A stretch of DNA of 64,000 bases from Aureibaculum algae (GTDB lineage Bacteria > Bacteroidota > Bacteroidia > Flavobacteriales > Flavobacteriaceae), in contig NZ_CP040749.1 of assembly GCF_006065315.1 (NCBI RefSeq), positions 1,116,001 through 1,180,000 of the forward strand, in the 5' to 3' direction. Positions 27,283-36,973 of this stretch are shown in pieces. Position numbers and translations under genes: made by a program. The notes under the pieces were generated by a model. It searched no databases. It saw only the letters and a program-made list of their open reading frames with translations, and was not told where the DNA came from. Positions within the stretch are counted from its first letter, which is position 1; each line of letters begins with the position of its first letter.

Positions 27283-27805
27283 CTAAATACATTTCAATTA
27301 ATCCCTCAGGAGTTTCCACAACAATCTTTTTGTTAGCTCTATCTACTTTTTTTATAAAGTCATCTATCATCGGAATCAAAACTTCTTTGTCTCCATTTTC
27401 AATTATAAAAAGAGGTTGAGCTGTTTTGTCATTAACCCCTACTAGACTACCAACGTTACCGTAATTTTCATCTTCAATGGTAAACCCAATTACTTCGTGA
27501 TAGTAAAATTTATTTCCAGTTAATTTCGGTAATAAGGTTAAAGGCAGATACACACCACATTTCATAATAGAATCGGCATCTTCTTCTGTGGTAAAGTTTT
27601 CGAACTGTACACGAAGTTGATTACCCTTTTGTAAGAGGCTTTTTTCGATAAAAAAGGGAATAAAGTTATTGCCAGCTTCCAAAAATAAAGCATCCATATT
27701 TTGATACAAGTCTGGCTCATCTGTATCTAGCTTAATAACTACTTCTCCTTTAAAACTGTGTTTTCTAACTACTTTTCCTAAATAGAAACAATCTTTTTTT
27801 TGCAT
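27275..27805 (-). CDS. rimM: Ribosome maturation factor RimM
   Basis: A 176-residue two-domain factor for 30S head assembly that binds S19. The N-terminal half has CFYLGKVVRKHSFKGEVVIKLDTDEPDLY; the PRC-barrel half has YYHEVIGFTIEDENYGNVGSLVGV and ends VLIPMIDDFIKKVDRANKKIVVETPEGLIE. I use the ATG at 27805 (MQKKDCFYLGK); the eight extra residues available upstream run through the terminator-like hairpin and are unlikely. rpsP lies just upstream, the usual pairing. Confidence 0.95.
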   Translation of the reverse strand: MQKKDCFYLGKVVRKHSFKGEVVIKLDTDEPDLYQNMDALFLEAGNNFIPFFIEKSLLQKGNQLRVQFENFTTEEDADSIMKCGVYLPLTLLPKLTGNKFYYHEVIGFTIEDENYGNVGSLVGVNDKTAQPLFIIENGDKEVLIPMIDDFIKKVDRANKKIVVETPEGLIEMYLDE

Positions 27806-27814
27806 AATAAAAAT

Positions 27815-27846
27815 TAAAAAGCCCGACAAAATTTGTCAGGCTTTAA
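27815..27846 (-). terminator. Terminator-like hairpin between rpsP and rimM
   Basis: On the minus strand AAAGCCTGACAAA and TTTGTCGGGCTTT form a ~13-bp stem with one mismatch, followed by TTAATTTTT. It is between two co-oriented genes, so it may reduce rather than abolish readthrough from rpsP into rimM-trmN6. Confidence 0.75.
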
Positions 27847-27868
27847 ATATAAGATATAATAAATAAAT

Positions 27869-28462
27869 TTATTCTTCTTCTTTAGAAGCTTTTACTTCTT
27901 CAACTTTTTCAGCAACTGGAGCTTCTTTAGCTTCAGCAGCAGCTTCATCAATAGTTTGAGGAGCTTCTTCAACAGCTTCTTCTGCAGGAGCCTCAACTTC
28001 AGCTACTACAGGAGCAGGTGCGTTTTTAGCAATTCTTGCTTCGTTAGCTTCTTTTTCAGCTTCTAGAGCTTTAGCTTTAGCACTAGCGTCAGCTTTAGAT
28101 AAGCCATCAACTTTAGCATCAACTCTTTTTGCTTTATCATCTAACCAAGCTTGGAATTTTTCTTCTGCTTGTTCTTCAGTTAAAGCACCTTTTCTAACAC
28201 CACCGGCTAAATGATTTTTTAATAAAGCACCTTTATACGACAAAATTGCTTTTGCAGTATCAGTAGGTTGAGCTCCATTTTGTAACCATTTTACAGCACC
28301 ATCAATATCTAAATTGATTGTTGCAGGATTAGTATTTGGGTTGTACGTTCCTAATTTTTCTAAAGACTTACCATCTCTTTTTGAACGAGCATCTGCTGCA
28401 ACGATCCAATAGAATGGTTTTCCTTTTTTACCGTGTCTTTGTAATCTAATTTTTACTGGCAT
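27869..28462 (-). CDS. rpsP: 30S ribosomal protein S16 with long acidic tail
   Basis: A 197-residue S16. The first ~80 residues are canonical (MPVKIRLQRHGKKGKPFYWIVAADARSKRDGK; LEKLGTYNPNT; DGAVKWLQNGAQPTDTAKAILS). The remaining ~110 residues are an Ala/Glu/Lys-rich extension, about twice the size of the core protein in E. coli; such tails are usual in Flavobacteriia. It is the first gene of rpsP-rimM-trmN6, with a good -7 box 70 bases upstream. Confidence 0.96.
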   Translation of the reverse strand: MPVKIRLQRHGKKGKPFYWIVAADARSKRDGKSLEKLGTYNPNTNPATINLDIDGAVKWLQNGAQPTDTAKAILSYKGALLKNHLAGGVRKGALTEEQAEEKFQAWLDDKAKRVDAKVDGLSKADASAKAKALEAEKEANEARIAKNAPAPVVAEVEAPAEEAVEEAPQTIDEAAAEAKEAPVAEKVEEVKASKEEE

Positions 28463-28531
28463 TTGTTGTTAATTATTTAAGGTACACGACCTTGATTATT
28501 AATGATTTATTCACTTTCTCGAAGTGGGCTG

Positions 28532-28539
28532 CAAATATA
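28532..28539 (-). promoter_or_regulatory. Candidate -7 box of rpsP
   Basis: TATATTTG followed by C on the minus strand, a textbook Bacteroidota -7 box. The ~65-base leader contains two small dyads (CACTT-CGAGA-AAGTG and AGGT-CGTGT-ACCT). Their role, if any, is unknown. Confidence 0.6.
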
Positions 28540-28700
28540 CTACGTTTTTTTGTTATAAAGTATGTTGATAGCGTTTTTTTAATTCACTTTCTCTTGATGA
28601 GAATTTTAGTTGTCTTTGGTCTGTAGTATGTTATAAATCTAATCATTTGATTTTATAAATGAATTTTAATTGGCATATTTGTAAATACATAAAAAATATC

Positions 28701-29453
28701 ATGAACATTTTAGGAATATTACCTGCCAGATATGGCTCCACAAGATTAGAAGGCAAACCTTTACTAGATATTTGTGGAAAACCCATGATTCAACGTGTTT
28801 ACGAACAGGCCAAAAAAGCATTGACAGATGTTTTAGTTGCGACTGATGATAAGCGTATTGAAAAAGCGGTAAAGGCTTTTGGAGGCAATGTGGTCATGAC
28901 TTCCGACAAGCATAATACAGGTACAAACCGGTGTTTAGAAGCATATGAAATATTTAAATCTACTTCAGGAGTTGATTATGATGTCGTTATTAATATTCAA
29001 GGAGATGAACCTTTGTTAGAGCCAGAACAAATCAAACAAATCCTTTCTTGCTTTGATGATAAGTCAACCCAAATGGCAACCTTAGTTATTCCTGTAAAAG
29101 CTTCGGAAAACGTATTTGAAGGTGGTGTTTTTGTGGTGATGGATAAGAATAATAATGCCATGTATTTTAGCCGCTCTGTAATTCCTTTTGTACGTGATAT
29201 CGATAAAAACAATTGGCAGCAACAACATACTTTTTACAAACATGTCGGTATGTATGCGTTTACTCCTGCAGCTTTAGAAGAATTTGCCAATTTATCTCAG
29301 ACATCACTTGAAATTGCAGAATCTTTAGAGCAAAACCGCTGGTTAGAAAATGGAAATAAGATAAAAGTAGCCACCACAGAGTTTGAAACCATTGCAGTGG
29401 ATACGTTGGACGATTTAAATAAGGTGAGAAATATAATTACAAAAAAAAGTTAG
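28701..29453 (+). CDS. kdsB: 3-deoxy-manno-octulosonate cytidylyltransferase
   Basis: A 250-residue CMP-Kdo synthetase that activates Kdo for lipid A core assembly. Seen are ILPARYGSTRLEGKPL (about 5-20), VLVATDDKRI, VMTSDKHNTGTNRC and VINIQGDEPLLEPEQI, then YFSRSVIPFVRD and YKHVGMYAF. The frame is open 42 bases further upstream, but the ATG at 28701 (MNILGILPARYG) is the family's normal start. It is a single gene between convergent and divergent neighbours. Confidence 0.95.
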   Translation: MNILGILPARYGSTRLEGKPLLDICGKPMIQRVYEQAKKALTDVLVATDDKRIEKAVKAFGGNVVMTSDKHNTGTNRCLEAYEIFKSTSGVDYDVVINIQGDEPLLEPEQIKQILSCFDDKSTQMATLVIPVKASENVFEGGVFVVMDKNNNAMYFSRSVIPFVRDIDKNNWQQQHTFYKHVGMYAFTPAALEEFANLSQTSLEIAESLEQNRWLENGNKIKVATTEFETIAVDTLDDLNKVRNIITKKS

Positions 29454-29564
29454 TCACTTCACTTTTACACTTTAATGCTGCCATAATATGTTTAATTAAA
29501 AATAGCAAATGATGCGTTTTTTTTAATTTAGGTTATCAACTATTCGAGGGTTTGAAAAATGAGT

Positions 29565-32342
29565 TTATTTAACCACTAATTTTTCCGTAACACTTACATT
29601 ACCGCTAGTAAGTCTCAACAAATATTCTCCTTTTGGTAAATAACATTTCCCGTTATCTCCTTTTTTTAATTCAATTTTCTTTTTACCAAAATAGCTTTTT
29701 AAACTTTTTTCAGAAACAGATACATCATAATTGGTGAAATTGAATCCACTATCTGTTTTTAAAGTTTCACTATACAATACATTTTTTTCATCAGCCAATA
29801 CTTCTAATTTAACAGTACCAGCGTTTGATGTAAAATAGGAAACCTCAATGTTAGGTAGATATGGTTTTGAAAACTGACTCCAAGAGTTTCCCCAACGTGA
29901 AGAGTGTCTCGTTTCAGGTAATTTAAAAAGAGCAACCGTTTTGTTTTTTACGGTGTTGTATTGTTGAAGTGTCGCAATATTCGCTTTATAAAGTGAACGT
30001 CCATGTGTACCGATAATCAAATCTTTTTCTCGTTCTTGTATCACTAAATCGTGCACAGCAACTTTTGGAATTCCATGAGAAAACACTTGCCAATTTTGTC
30101 CTTTATCAAAGCTAACATAAACTTCGTTATCTGTACCTAAGTAGAGTAAGTTTTCATCAGTTGGGTCTTCTTTAATTACGTTAATAGAATAATCAGGCAA
30201 TCCGTTTGCAATTGATTTCCATGTATTACCCATGTCTTCACTTACATAAGCATAAGCTTTAAAATCATCACTTCTGTATCCATTTAAAGTAGCATAAACG
30301 CGATTCTTTTCATGTTGCGAAGCAATGACACGAGACACCCATAATCCTTGAGGTAAGTCATCAGAGATTTTTGACCAAGTAACACCGCCGTCTTTTGTTA
30401 GCTGAATTAATCCATCATCAGAACCCGTATAAATCATTCCAAATTGAAAAGGACTTTCTGAAATTGTAGCTATAGTACCGAAAGGAACATTTCCTTTTTT
30501 ACCACCAGTAGTTAAGTCGCCCGAAATCACTTCAAAATTTTCACCTTTATCCATAGATCGTAACAATTTATTGGCGGCCATATATAAAATATCCTGATTG
30601 TGAGGAGATAATAAAATTGGTGTTTGCCAATTATAACGATATGGCGAATCGCCTAATTCGTGTTTTGGATTAAAGCTTAAACGCTCACCAGTTTCTATAT
30701 TAAGTCGGGTGTAATAACCAAACTGAGATCCAGAATAGACTAGATTGTTGTCGCGACTATCAATTTGAACTTGCATGCCATCACCACCACCAATTCTTTT
30801 ATAAGGGTATTCTCCTGTGCTTTCCCAACTTTTAGAAGCCTTATATGTGCTAGGGCCATACCAAACACCATTATCTTGAAAACCACCGTATACATTATAT
30901 GGTTTTTTATTATCAACATTTACATAATAATATTGCCCCACCGCAAGTGAGTTGTTTTTTGTCCAGTTTTCACCATCATCATAGGTAATGTTAACACCTC
31001 CGTCATTTCCATTAATAACATGACCGTTTAAGTTAGGGTTCACCCAAATTGCTTGATGATCTGAGTGTACATTTTCTCTACCAATTGATTTGAAAGTTTT
31101 ACCACCATCAACTGATTTTAATAAAGGAACGCCTCCTATATAAACTTTATCTTCATTTTTAGTATTTACTGCAATTAAACCAAAGTAATAACCATAAGAA
31201 CTATAAAGACCATCTATAAAACCTTTGTGTGTTTTTGACCACGTTTTACCGCCGTCTGTTGATTTGTAAACTTCTGCTCCAATAACTGGAGTGTCAAACA
31301 TAACTGAATTAGCATCTGTTAAATAAACGGATAAATCGATCGGTTTTATACTACCATTTTCTACTTTTTCTTTCACACTTTTGGCCGTGTATTTTTTATC
31401 AAATCGATTGGTTTTTAAAAATTCGTCTAGTTTTTTAGTGTCAAGTTTTGAAAAATCAACAGTACTCATGGTTTCAAAATCTTCCTTTTTCAAACCTTCA
31501 GATGTAACTTTTTTCTCAGCAGGTCTTCTGTTTTGATTATCTAATAAAGCAAAAATAACGTCATCGCTAAATGCCGCTAAACCAATTCGGCCAACGCCAC
31601 CATCCGAAGGAAAGCCACTTTTAGCATTTGTCATTTTAGTCCAAGTAGAACCCGCATCTGTACTTTTATAGATTGCAGAATGTTCTCCGGCGCCATCAAA
31701 GTCCCATGCTTTTCTTGTTCTTTCCCAAGAAGCTGCATACATTATATCAGGATTGGTCGGAGAAACGGAAAGGTCTATTACCCCCGTATTATTATCAATA
31801 AATAGTACATTCTTCCACGATTTTCCACCATCTGTAGTTTTAAAAATACCACGTTCAGCATTTGAAGAATACAAGTGTCCAATAGCACCAACAACCACTT
31901 CATCAGTATTGTTTTTATTGATGATCATCCTGCCAATATGATGAGAATCTGTTAAGCCAACGTTTGTCCAAGTTTTACCTTTGTCGGTACTTTTTAAAAT
32001 TCCAATTCCCGCATAAGAAGAACGAGAGGAATTGCTTTCTCCAGTTCCAATGTAAATAGTTCCTGATTTCCAGTCAACAGCAACATCACCCATGTTTTGG
32101 GTTGGTGCCGTTTCAGTAACAGCAGTAAATGATGTGCCGTTATTATTTGTATACCATAACCCACCAGAAGCATAGGCTACATAAAATTCAGTCGGTTGAT
32201 CAGGGTTTACATCAAAATCGACCACACGACCACTCATCACTGAGGGGCCAATATTAGTAAAAGGTACGTTTTTGACTATAGATTGTCCGAAAAAATTAAA
32301 AGAAAGAAATAAGAATAATAAAAAAAGGAACTTGTTTTTCAT
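29565..32342 (-). CDS. Secreted sortilin/BNR-repeat beta-propeller protein
   Basis: A 925-residue secreted protein: the signal peptide ends around FFGQS (residue 20). It then has many VPS10/BNR-type blades (STDKGKTWTNVG, TTDGGKSWKNV, STDAGSTWTKM, STDGGKTWSKTHKG, SEDMGNTWKSIANG, SFDKGQNWQVF). The C-terminal ~90 residues look like a FlgD-type Ig fold (VKLEVLADEKN...GEYLLRLTSGNVSVTEKLVVK). Family members are annotated as glycosyl hydrolases but often lack proof. Its end resembles a type A T9SS sorting domain only weakly. Function: extracellular binding or hydrolysis, unproven. Confidence 0.85.
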   Translation of the reverse strand: MKNKFLFLLFLFLSFNFFGQSIVKNVPFTNIGPSVMSGRVVDFDVNPDQPTEFYVAYASGGLWYTNNNGTSFTAVTETAPTQNMGDVAVDWKSGTIYIGTGESNSSRSSYAGIGILKSTDKGKTWTNVGLTDSHHIGRMIINKNNTDEVVVGAIGHLYSSNAERGIFKTTDGGKSWKNVLFIDNNTGVIDLSVSPTNPDIMYAASWERTRKAWDFDGAGEHSAIYKSTDAGSTWTKMTNAKSGFPSDGGVGRIGLAAFSDDVIFALLDNQNRRPAEKKVTSEGLKKEDFETMSTVDFSKLDTKKLDEFLKTNRFDKKYTAKSVKEKVENGSIKPIDLSVYLTDANSVMFDTPVIGAEVYKSTDGGKTWSKTHKGFIDGLYSSYGYYFGLIAVNTKNEDKVYIGGVPLLKSVDGGKTFKSIGRENVHSDHQAIWVNPNLNGHVINGNDGGVNITYDDGENWTKNNSLAVGQYYYVNVDNKKPYNVYGGFQDNGVWYGPSTYKASKSWESTGEYPYKRIGGGDGMQVQIDSRDNNLVYSGSQFGYYTRLNIETGERLSFNPKHELGDSPYRYNWQTPILLSPHNQDILYMAANKLLRSMDKGENFEVISGDLTTGGKKGNVPFGTIATISESPFQFGMIYTGSDDGLIQLTKDGGVTWSKISDDLPQGLWVSRVIASQHEKNRVYATLNGYRSDDFKAYAYVSEDMGNTWKSIANGLPDYSINVIKEDPTDENLLYLGTDNEVYVSFDKGQNWQVFSHGIPKVAVHDLVIQEREKDLIIGTHGRSLYKANIATLQQYNTVKNKTVALFKLPETRHSSRWGNSWSQFSKPYLPNIEVSYFTSNAGTVKLEVLADEKNVLYSETLKTDSGFNFTNYDVSVSEKSLKSYFGKKKIELKKGDNGKCYLPKGEYLLRLTSGNVSVTEKLVVK

Positions 32343-32653
32343 GTTGGTAGGTTTGTTTTTTGTAGATGTTCAAATATAAAGGTTTTTAAATTTAATTTTT
32401 GAACTAAAACTAAAGTAATGTTCCTTTTAAATTATATAAAGTATAAGGGGTTTGGTTTAAGGTTTTTATTGTTCTCATTAAAAAATGTTTAAGTAGTCTA
32501 TACCAGCTATTCTCTCCTACAAATGACGTTAAAGTTTCCTGTTAATAAAATCCTTAAAAATCTGATCAAAAAAAACAATTAAAACACTAATTTTAAACAT
32601 TCGAAATAAGGGTAGTTTTAAACCCGTTCTCGCAATAAAAATCACTTCTATTT
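32343..32653. other. 311-bp divergent intergenic region
   Basis: It holds the start regions of the sortilin-like gene (left) and dnaE (right). A -7 box for the left gene is at 32371-32378. I see no RNA gene, repeat or strong hairpin; the 70 bases before dnaE contain no clear TAnnTTTG. Confidence 0.6.
32371..32378 (-). promoter_or_regulatory. Candidate -7 box of the sortilin-like gene
   Basis: TATATTTG on the minus strand fits TAnnTTTG and would give a leader of about 25 bases. No -33 TTG at the right distance. Confidence 0.5.
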
Positions 32654-35600
32654 ATGTACTTAATTTTTGACACCGAAACTACCGGATTGCCTAAAAAATG
32701 GAATGCCCCAATTACCGATACCGATAATTGGCCAAGGTGTGTGCAAATAGCATGGCAAACACATGATAAGTACGGTAAATTGATAGAAAGTCATGAGTAT
32801 TTAATTAAACCAGATGGGTTTAATATACCTTATGATGCGGAACAAATTCATGGTATTTCTACAGAATTAGCGGAAGCAAAAGGAGAAGAATTAGATACCG
32901 TATTAAAGTTATTTAATGAGGCTCTTGCAAAAACAACTTTTGTAGTTGGTCAGAATGTTGGTTTTGACTTGAATATTATGGGGAGTGAATACTATCGTCA
33001 AGGCATTGAGACGCCATTGAATGATTTACCGCTGTTAGATACCTGTACTGAGAAAACAGCTACGTTGTGTCAAATACCTGGAGGTAGAGGAGGTAAGTTT
33101 AAATTACCAACCTTAACAGAATTACACCAACATTTATTTAATGCTCCTTTCGCTGAAGCTCATAATGCTACCGCGGATGTTGAAGCCACCACACGATGCT
33201 TTTTTGAGCTGATTAGAAAACGTTTATATACCAAAGAAGAATTAGATGTTGATGCAAAGTATTTTGAAGAATTTTCGAGAGAAAATCCTAAAGAAATAGA
33301 GCTGATAGGTCTTAAACATACAAACCTTAAGAAAGAGAGTAAAAAACTAAGAAAAAAGAGTGAAAAAGCAGAGGGACAATCTGTAAGTGATGCATCTAAT
33401 TCAGATATAAACTTAGATGATTTTGCGTTTTCTCATTTACACAACCATTCTCAATTTTCCATTTTACAATCAACAGCGAGTATTAAAAAACTTGTAGAAA
33501 CAGCAGTAAAAAACAAAATGCCAGCCGTAGGTTTAACGGATACTGGTAATATGATGGGGGCTTTTTACTTTGTAAAGGAAGCTTTAAGTAGTAATAAAAA
33601 TAATGAGCATCAAATTAAACCGGTTGTGGGTTGTGAATTTTTTGTTTGTGAAGATCATAAAAACAAATCTGTAAAGGATAATGGTTACCAAATGGTTTTG
33701 TTGGCCAAAAATAAAAATGGATATCATAATTTAGCAAAAATGGCATCCACAGCTTATGTTGATGGATTTTATTATGTACCCAGAATCGATAAAACCATTG
33801 TTGAAAAATACAAAGAAGATATCATTGTATTGAGTGGTAACATTTATGGGGAAATAGCCTCAAAGATTCTTAATATGGGTGAAAATCAAGCCGAGGAAGC
33901 ACTGGTTTGGTGGAAAGATACCTTTGGAGATGATTTTTATATAGAATTAAATAACCATAATCAAGAAAATGAGCAACACGTAAATAATGTGTTGATTGAT
34001 TTCTCAAAAAAACATGACATAAAATTAATAGCTGCTAACAACACTTATTACATTAATAAGTCTGATGCAGATTCGCATGATATTTTACTTTGTGTAAAAG
34101 ATGGTGAAAAAGTAGCTACGCCAAAGGGTAGGGGAAGAGGCTTCCGTTATGGTTTGCCCAATGAGGAATATTATTTTAAGAGTCAAGAAGAGATGAAACA
34201 ATTGTTTCGTCACACGCCTGAAGCCATTGTTAACATTGAAGAAATTGTCGATAAAATTGAGGTCTATACGTTACAACGTGATGTGTTACTTCCAAAATTT
34301 GACATTCCTGAACAGTTTGTAGATCCCAAAGATGCTGAAGATGGTGGTGTAAGAGGAGAAAATGCATTTCTAAAGCATTTAACTTTTGAAGGTGCTGAAA
34401 AACGATATGGAAAATTAGATAAAGAAAAGCAAGAACGTCTTGATTTTGAATTAGAAATTATTGAAAAAACGGGATATCCTGGATATTTCTTAATTGTATG
34501 GGATTTTATTCTCAAAGCGAGAGAAATGGGAGTTTCTGTAGGGCCAGGCCGTGGTTCTGCAGCAGGTTCTGCCGTAGCGTATTGTTTGTGGATTACTAAT
34601 ATTGACCCGATTAAGTATGATTTACTTTTTGAGCGTTTTTTAAATCCCGATCGTGTTTCGTTACCGGATATTGATATTGATTTTGATGACGAAGGGAGAC
34701 AGCGAGTAATTGATTATGTAATAGATAAATACGGTGCCAATCAAGTGGCTCAAATTATTACATATGGTACCATGGCAGCGAAATCTTCTATAAGAGATAC
34801 CGCAAGGGTATTAGATTTACCATTATCAGATGCCGACAGAATTGCCAAATTAATTCCAAATACAAAATTGGCCAACATATTTGGAGATGATCCCAAAAGT
34901 ATTGCCAAAATAAAAGCTTTACGAAGTGAAGAGGTTGTAAATGTAAATGAACTACGAAATTTGGCAGAGGGTCATGGTATTGTCGCAGAGACGATTACGC
35001 AAGCCGTTGCTTTAGAAGGGTCCGTACGTAATACAGGTACACACGCTTGTGGAGTCATTATTACTCCTGAAGATATTACCAATTTAATACCTGTAGCAAC
35101 AGCAAAAGGTTCTGATCTTTATGTAACTCAGTTTGATAATAATGTTGTTGAAGATGCTGGCCTACTAAAAATGGATTTTTTAGGGTTAAAAACATTAACC
35201 TTAATTAAAGATGCTATAAAAATAATAAAAGCGATTCATGGGGTCGATTTAGATCCTGATGAATTTCCGTTAGATGATAAAAAGACATATGAGCTTTTTC
35301 AACGTGGTGAAACAGTAGGTATTTTCCAGTATGAATCACCTGGAATGCAAAAGCATATGAAGTCTTTACGACCGACGGAGTTTGCAGATTTAATTGCGAT
35401 GAATGCCTTGTATAGACCAGGGCCAATGGAATATATACCTTTGTTTATTAATCGTAAACACGGTACGGAAGCTATTGAATATGACCTTCCAGAAATGGAA
35501 GAATACCTTAAGGAAACGTATGGGGTAACGGTGTACCAAGAGCAAGTAATGTTATTGTCTCAAAAATTAGCTGGGTTTACCAAAGGTGAAGCCGATGGTT

Positions 35601-36973
35601 TGCGTAAGGCGATGGGTAAAAAGATATTTGCTTTACTTGAAAAATTAAAACCTAAATTTATTGCTGGAGGTACTAAAAATGGACATCCAGAAGATGCATT
35701 AGAAAAAATTTGGAAAGACTGGGAAGCGTTTGCTGCTTATGCCTTTAACAAATCGCACTCTACATGTTATGCCTATATAGCGTATCAAACGGCGTATTTA
35801 AAAGCACATTATCCTGCGGAATATATGGCGGCGGTATTATCAAATAATATGAATGATATTAAGCAGGTTACGTTCTTTATGGATGAATGTAGACGTGCAG
35901 GAATTGAAGTGTTGAGTCCAGATGTTAACGAATCTTTTTACAAGTTTGCCGTAAACAATGAAGGTGCCATCCGTTTCGGAATGGGAGCAGTGAGAGGAGT
36001 TGGGGCTAATGCTGTGGAAGCCATTGTTTCTGAGCGTAAAGAGAATGGTCCTTATACTTCGATTTTTGATATGGCCAAACGTGTAGATTTACGTTCTACA
36101 AACAAAAAAGCTTTTGATGGATTAGTATTAGCAGGTGCATTTGATTCATTTATAGAAACCCACAGGGCTCAATATTTTGAGCATGACGAACGTGGACAAA
36201 CGTTTATTGAAAGAGCCATTCGTTTTGGAAATAAATACCAAGAAAATAAAAATTCAGCTCAGATTTCTATGTTTGGTGAAACTTCAGAAATTCAATTTGA
36301 AGAACCTATAATTCCCGATTGTGAACCTTGGGGAGTTATGGAGAAATTGGCAAAAGAAAAAGAGATGATTGGTATCTATATTTCAGGTCACCCATTGGAC
36401 GATTTTAAAACAGAAATAAAATATTTTTGCAATGCTCCAATCAGTTCCTTTAATGATTTACCAAGTTTAGTAAATAAAGATTTAACTATTGCGGGTATTG
36501 TTACTGACGTACAACATAGAGTTTCAAAAAATGGTAAGGGCTGGGCATTATTTACAATTGAAGATTATTCAGAAGCCTATGAGTTTAGAATGTTTGGCGA
36601 AGAATATTTAAGGTATAAGCATTTTTTAATACCCAATTCTTTTTTACATGTCAAAATTTCTGTACGTAAGGGGTGGAGAGAAGGTGATGTGCGTATGCAA
36701 TTCAATAACATACAAATGTTACAAGATGTGTTAGATCTTTTGGCCAATAAGCTGACGTTACAATTAGATATATTAGAGCTTACTGACCAAAGAATAAATA
36801 CCTTGGAAGAAATTTTAGAAGACCATAAAGGAAAAGATGTATTGAATTTTTTAGTATTTGATCGTGAAGAAAAACTGAAGCTTCAAATGCCTAGTAGATC
36901 TGCCAAAGTCAAAATATCTCAAGATTTATTGAATGAATTAGATACACGCAATTTGAGGTATAAATTGAATTAA
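32654..36973 (+). CDS. dnaE: DNA polymerase III alpha subunit with fused N-terminal DEDDh exonuclease
   Basis: A 1439-residue replicative polymerase. Residues 1-190 are a DnaQ-like exonuclease: FDTETTG (Exo I), VGQNVGFDLNIM (Exo II) and AHNATADVEAT (Exo III, DEDDh type). After a Lys-rich linker the PHP domain begins near 258 (SHLHNHSQFS). The polymerase active site is PDIDIDFDDEGRQR (near 672), with GPGRGSAAGSAVAY before it, and an OB fold lies near 1277 (LTIAGIVTDVQ). In the PHP domain the usual TDHGN is TDTGN (near 295), so a metal ligand is missing. Proofreading probably depends on the fused exonuclease. The gene ends convergently with the next one, sharing TTAA. Confidence 0.96.
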   Translation: MYLIFDTETTGLPKKWNAPITDTDNWPRCVQIAWQTHDKYGKLIESHEYLIKPDGFNIPYDAEQIHGISTELAEAKGEELDTVLKLFNEALAKTTFVVGQNVGFDLNIMGSEYYRQGIETPLNDLPLLDTCTEKTATLCQIPGGRGGKFKLPTLTELHQHLFNAPFAEAHNATADVEATTRCFFELIRKRLYTKEELDVDAKYFEEFSRENPKEIELIGLKHTNLKKESKKLRKKSEKAEGQSVSDASNSDINLDDFAFSHLHNHSQFSILQSTASIKKLVETAVKNKMPAVGLTDTGNMMGAFYFVKEALSSNKNNEHQIKPVVGCEFFVCEDHKNKSVKDNGYQMVLLAKNKNGYHNLAKMASTAYVDGFYYVPRIDKTIVEKYKEDIIVLSGNIYGEIASKILNMGENQAEEALVWWKDTFGDDFYIELNNHNQENEQHVNNVLIDFSKKHDIKLIAANNTYYINKSDADSHDILLCVKDGEKVATPKGRGRGFRYGLPNEEYYFKSQEEMKQLFRHTPEAIVNIEEIVDKIEVYTLQRDVLLPKFDIPEQFVDPKDAEDGGVRGENAFLKHLTFEGAEKRYGKLDKEKQERLDFELEIIEKTGYPGYFLIVWDFILKAREMGVSVGPGRGSAAGSAVAYCLWITNIDPIKYDLLFERFLNPDRVSLPDIDIDFDDEGRQRVIDYVIDKYGANQVAQIITYGTMAAKSSIRDTARVLDLPLSDADRIAKLIPNTKLANIFGDDPKSIAKIKALRSEEVVNVNELRNLAEGHGIVAETITQAVALEGSVRNTGTHACGVIITPEDITNLIPVATAKGSDLYVTQFDNNVVEDAGLLKMDFLGLKTLTLIKDAIKIIKAIHGVDLDPDEFPLDDKKTYELFQRGETVGIFQYESPGMQKHMKSLRPTEFADLIAMNALYRPGPMEYIPLFINRKHGTEAIEYDLPEMEEYLKETYGVTVYQEQVMLLSQKLAGFTKGEADGLRKAMGKKIFALLEKLKPKFIAGGTKNGHPEDALEKIWKDWEAFAAYAFNKSHSTCYAYIAYQTAYLKAHYPAEYMAAVLSNNMNDIKQVTFFMDECRRAGIEVLSPDVNESFYKFAVNNEGAIRFGMGAVRGVGANAVEAIVSERKENGPYTSIFDMAKRVDLRSTNKKAFDGLVLAGAFDSFIETHRAQYFEHDERGQTFIERAIRFGNKYQENKNSAQISMFGETSEIQFEEPIIPDCEPWGVMEKLAKEKEMIGIYISGHPLDDFKTEIKYFCNAPISSFNDLPSLVNKDLTIAGIVTDVQHRVSKNGKGWALFTIEDYSEAYEFRMFGEEYLRYKHFLIPNSFLHVKISVRKGWREGDVRMQFNNIQMLQDVLDLLANKLTLQLDILELTDQRINTLEEILEDHKGKDVLNFLVFDREEKLKLQMPSRSAKVKISQDLLNELDTRNLRYKLN

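Noticed and set aside
29565..29670. Type IX sorting domain at the end of the sortilin-like protein
   Set aside because: The last 35 residues look similar (GEYLLRL...KLVVK), but the domain reads better as a FlgD-type Ig fold; left as uncertain.
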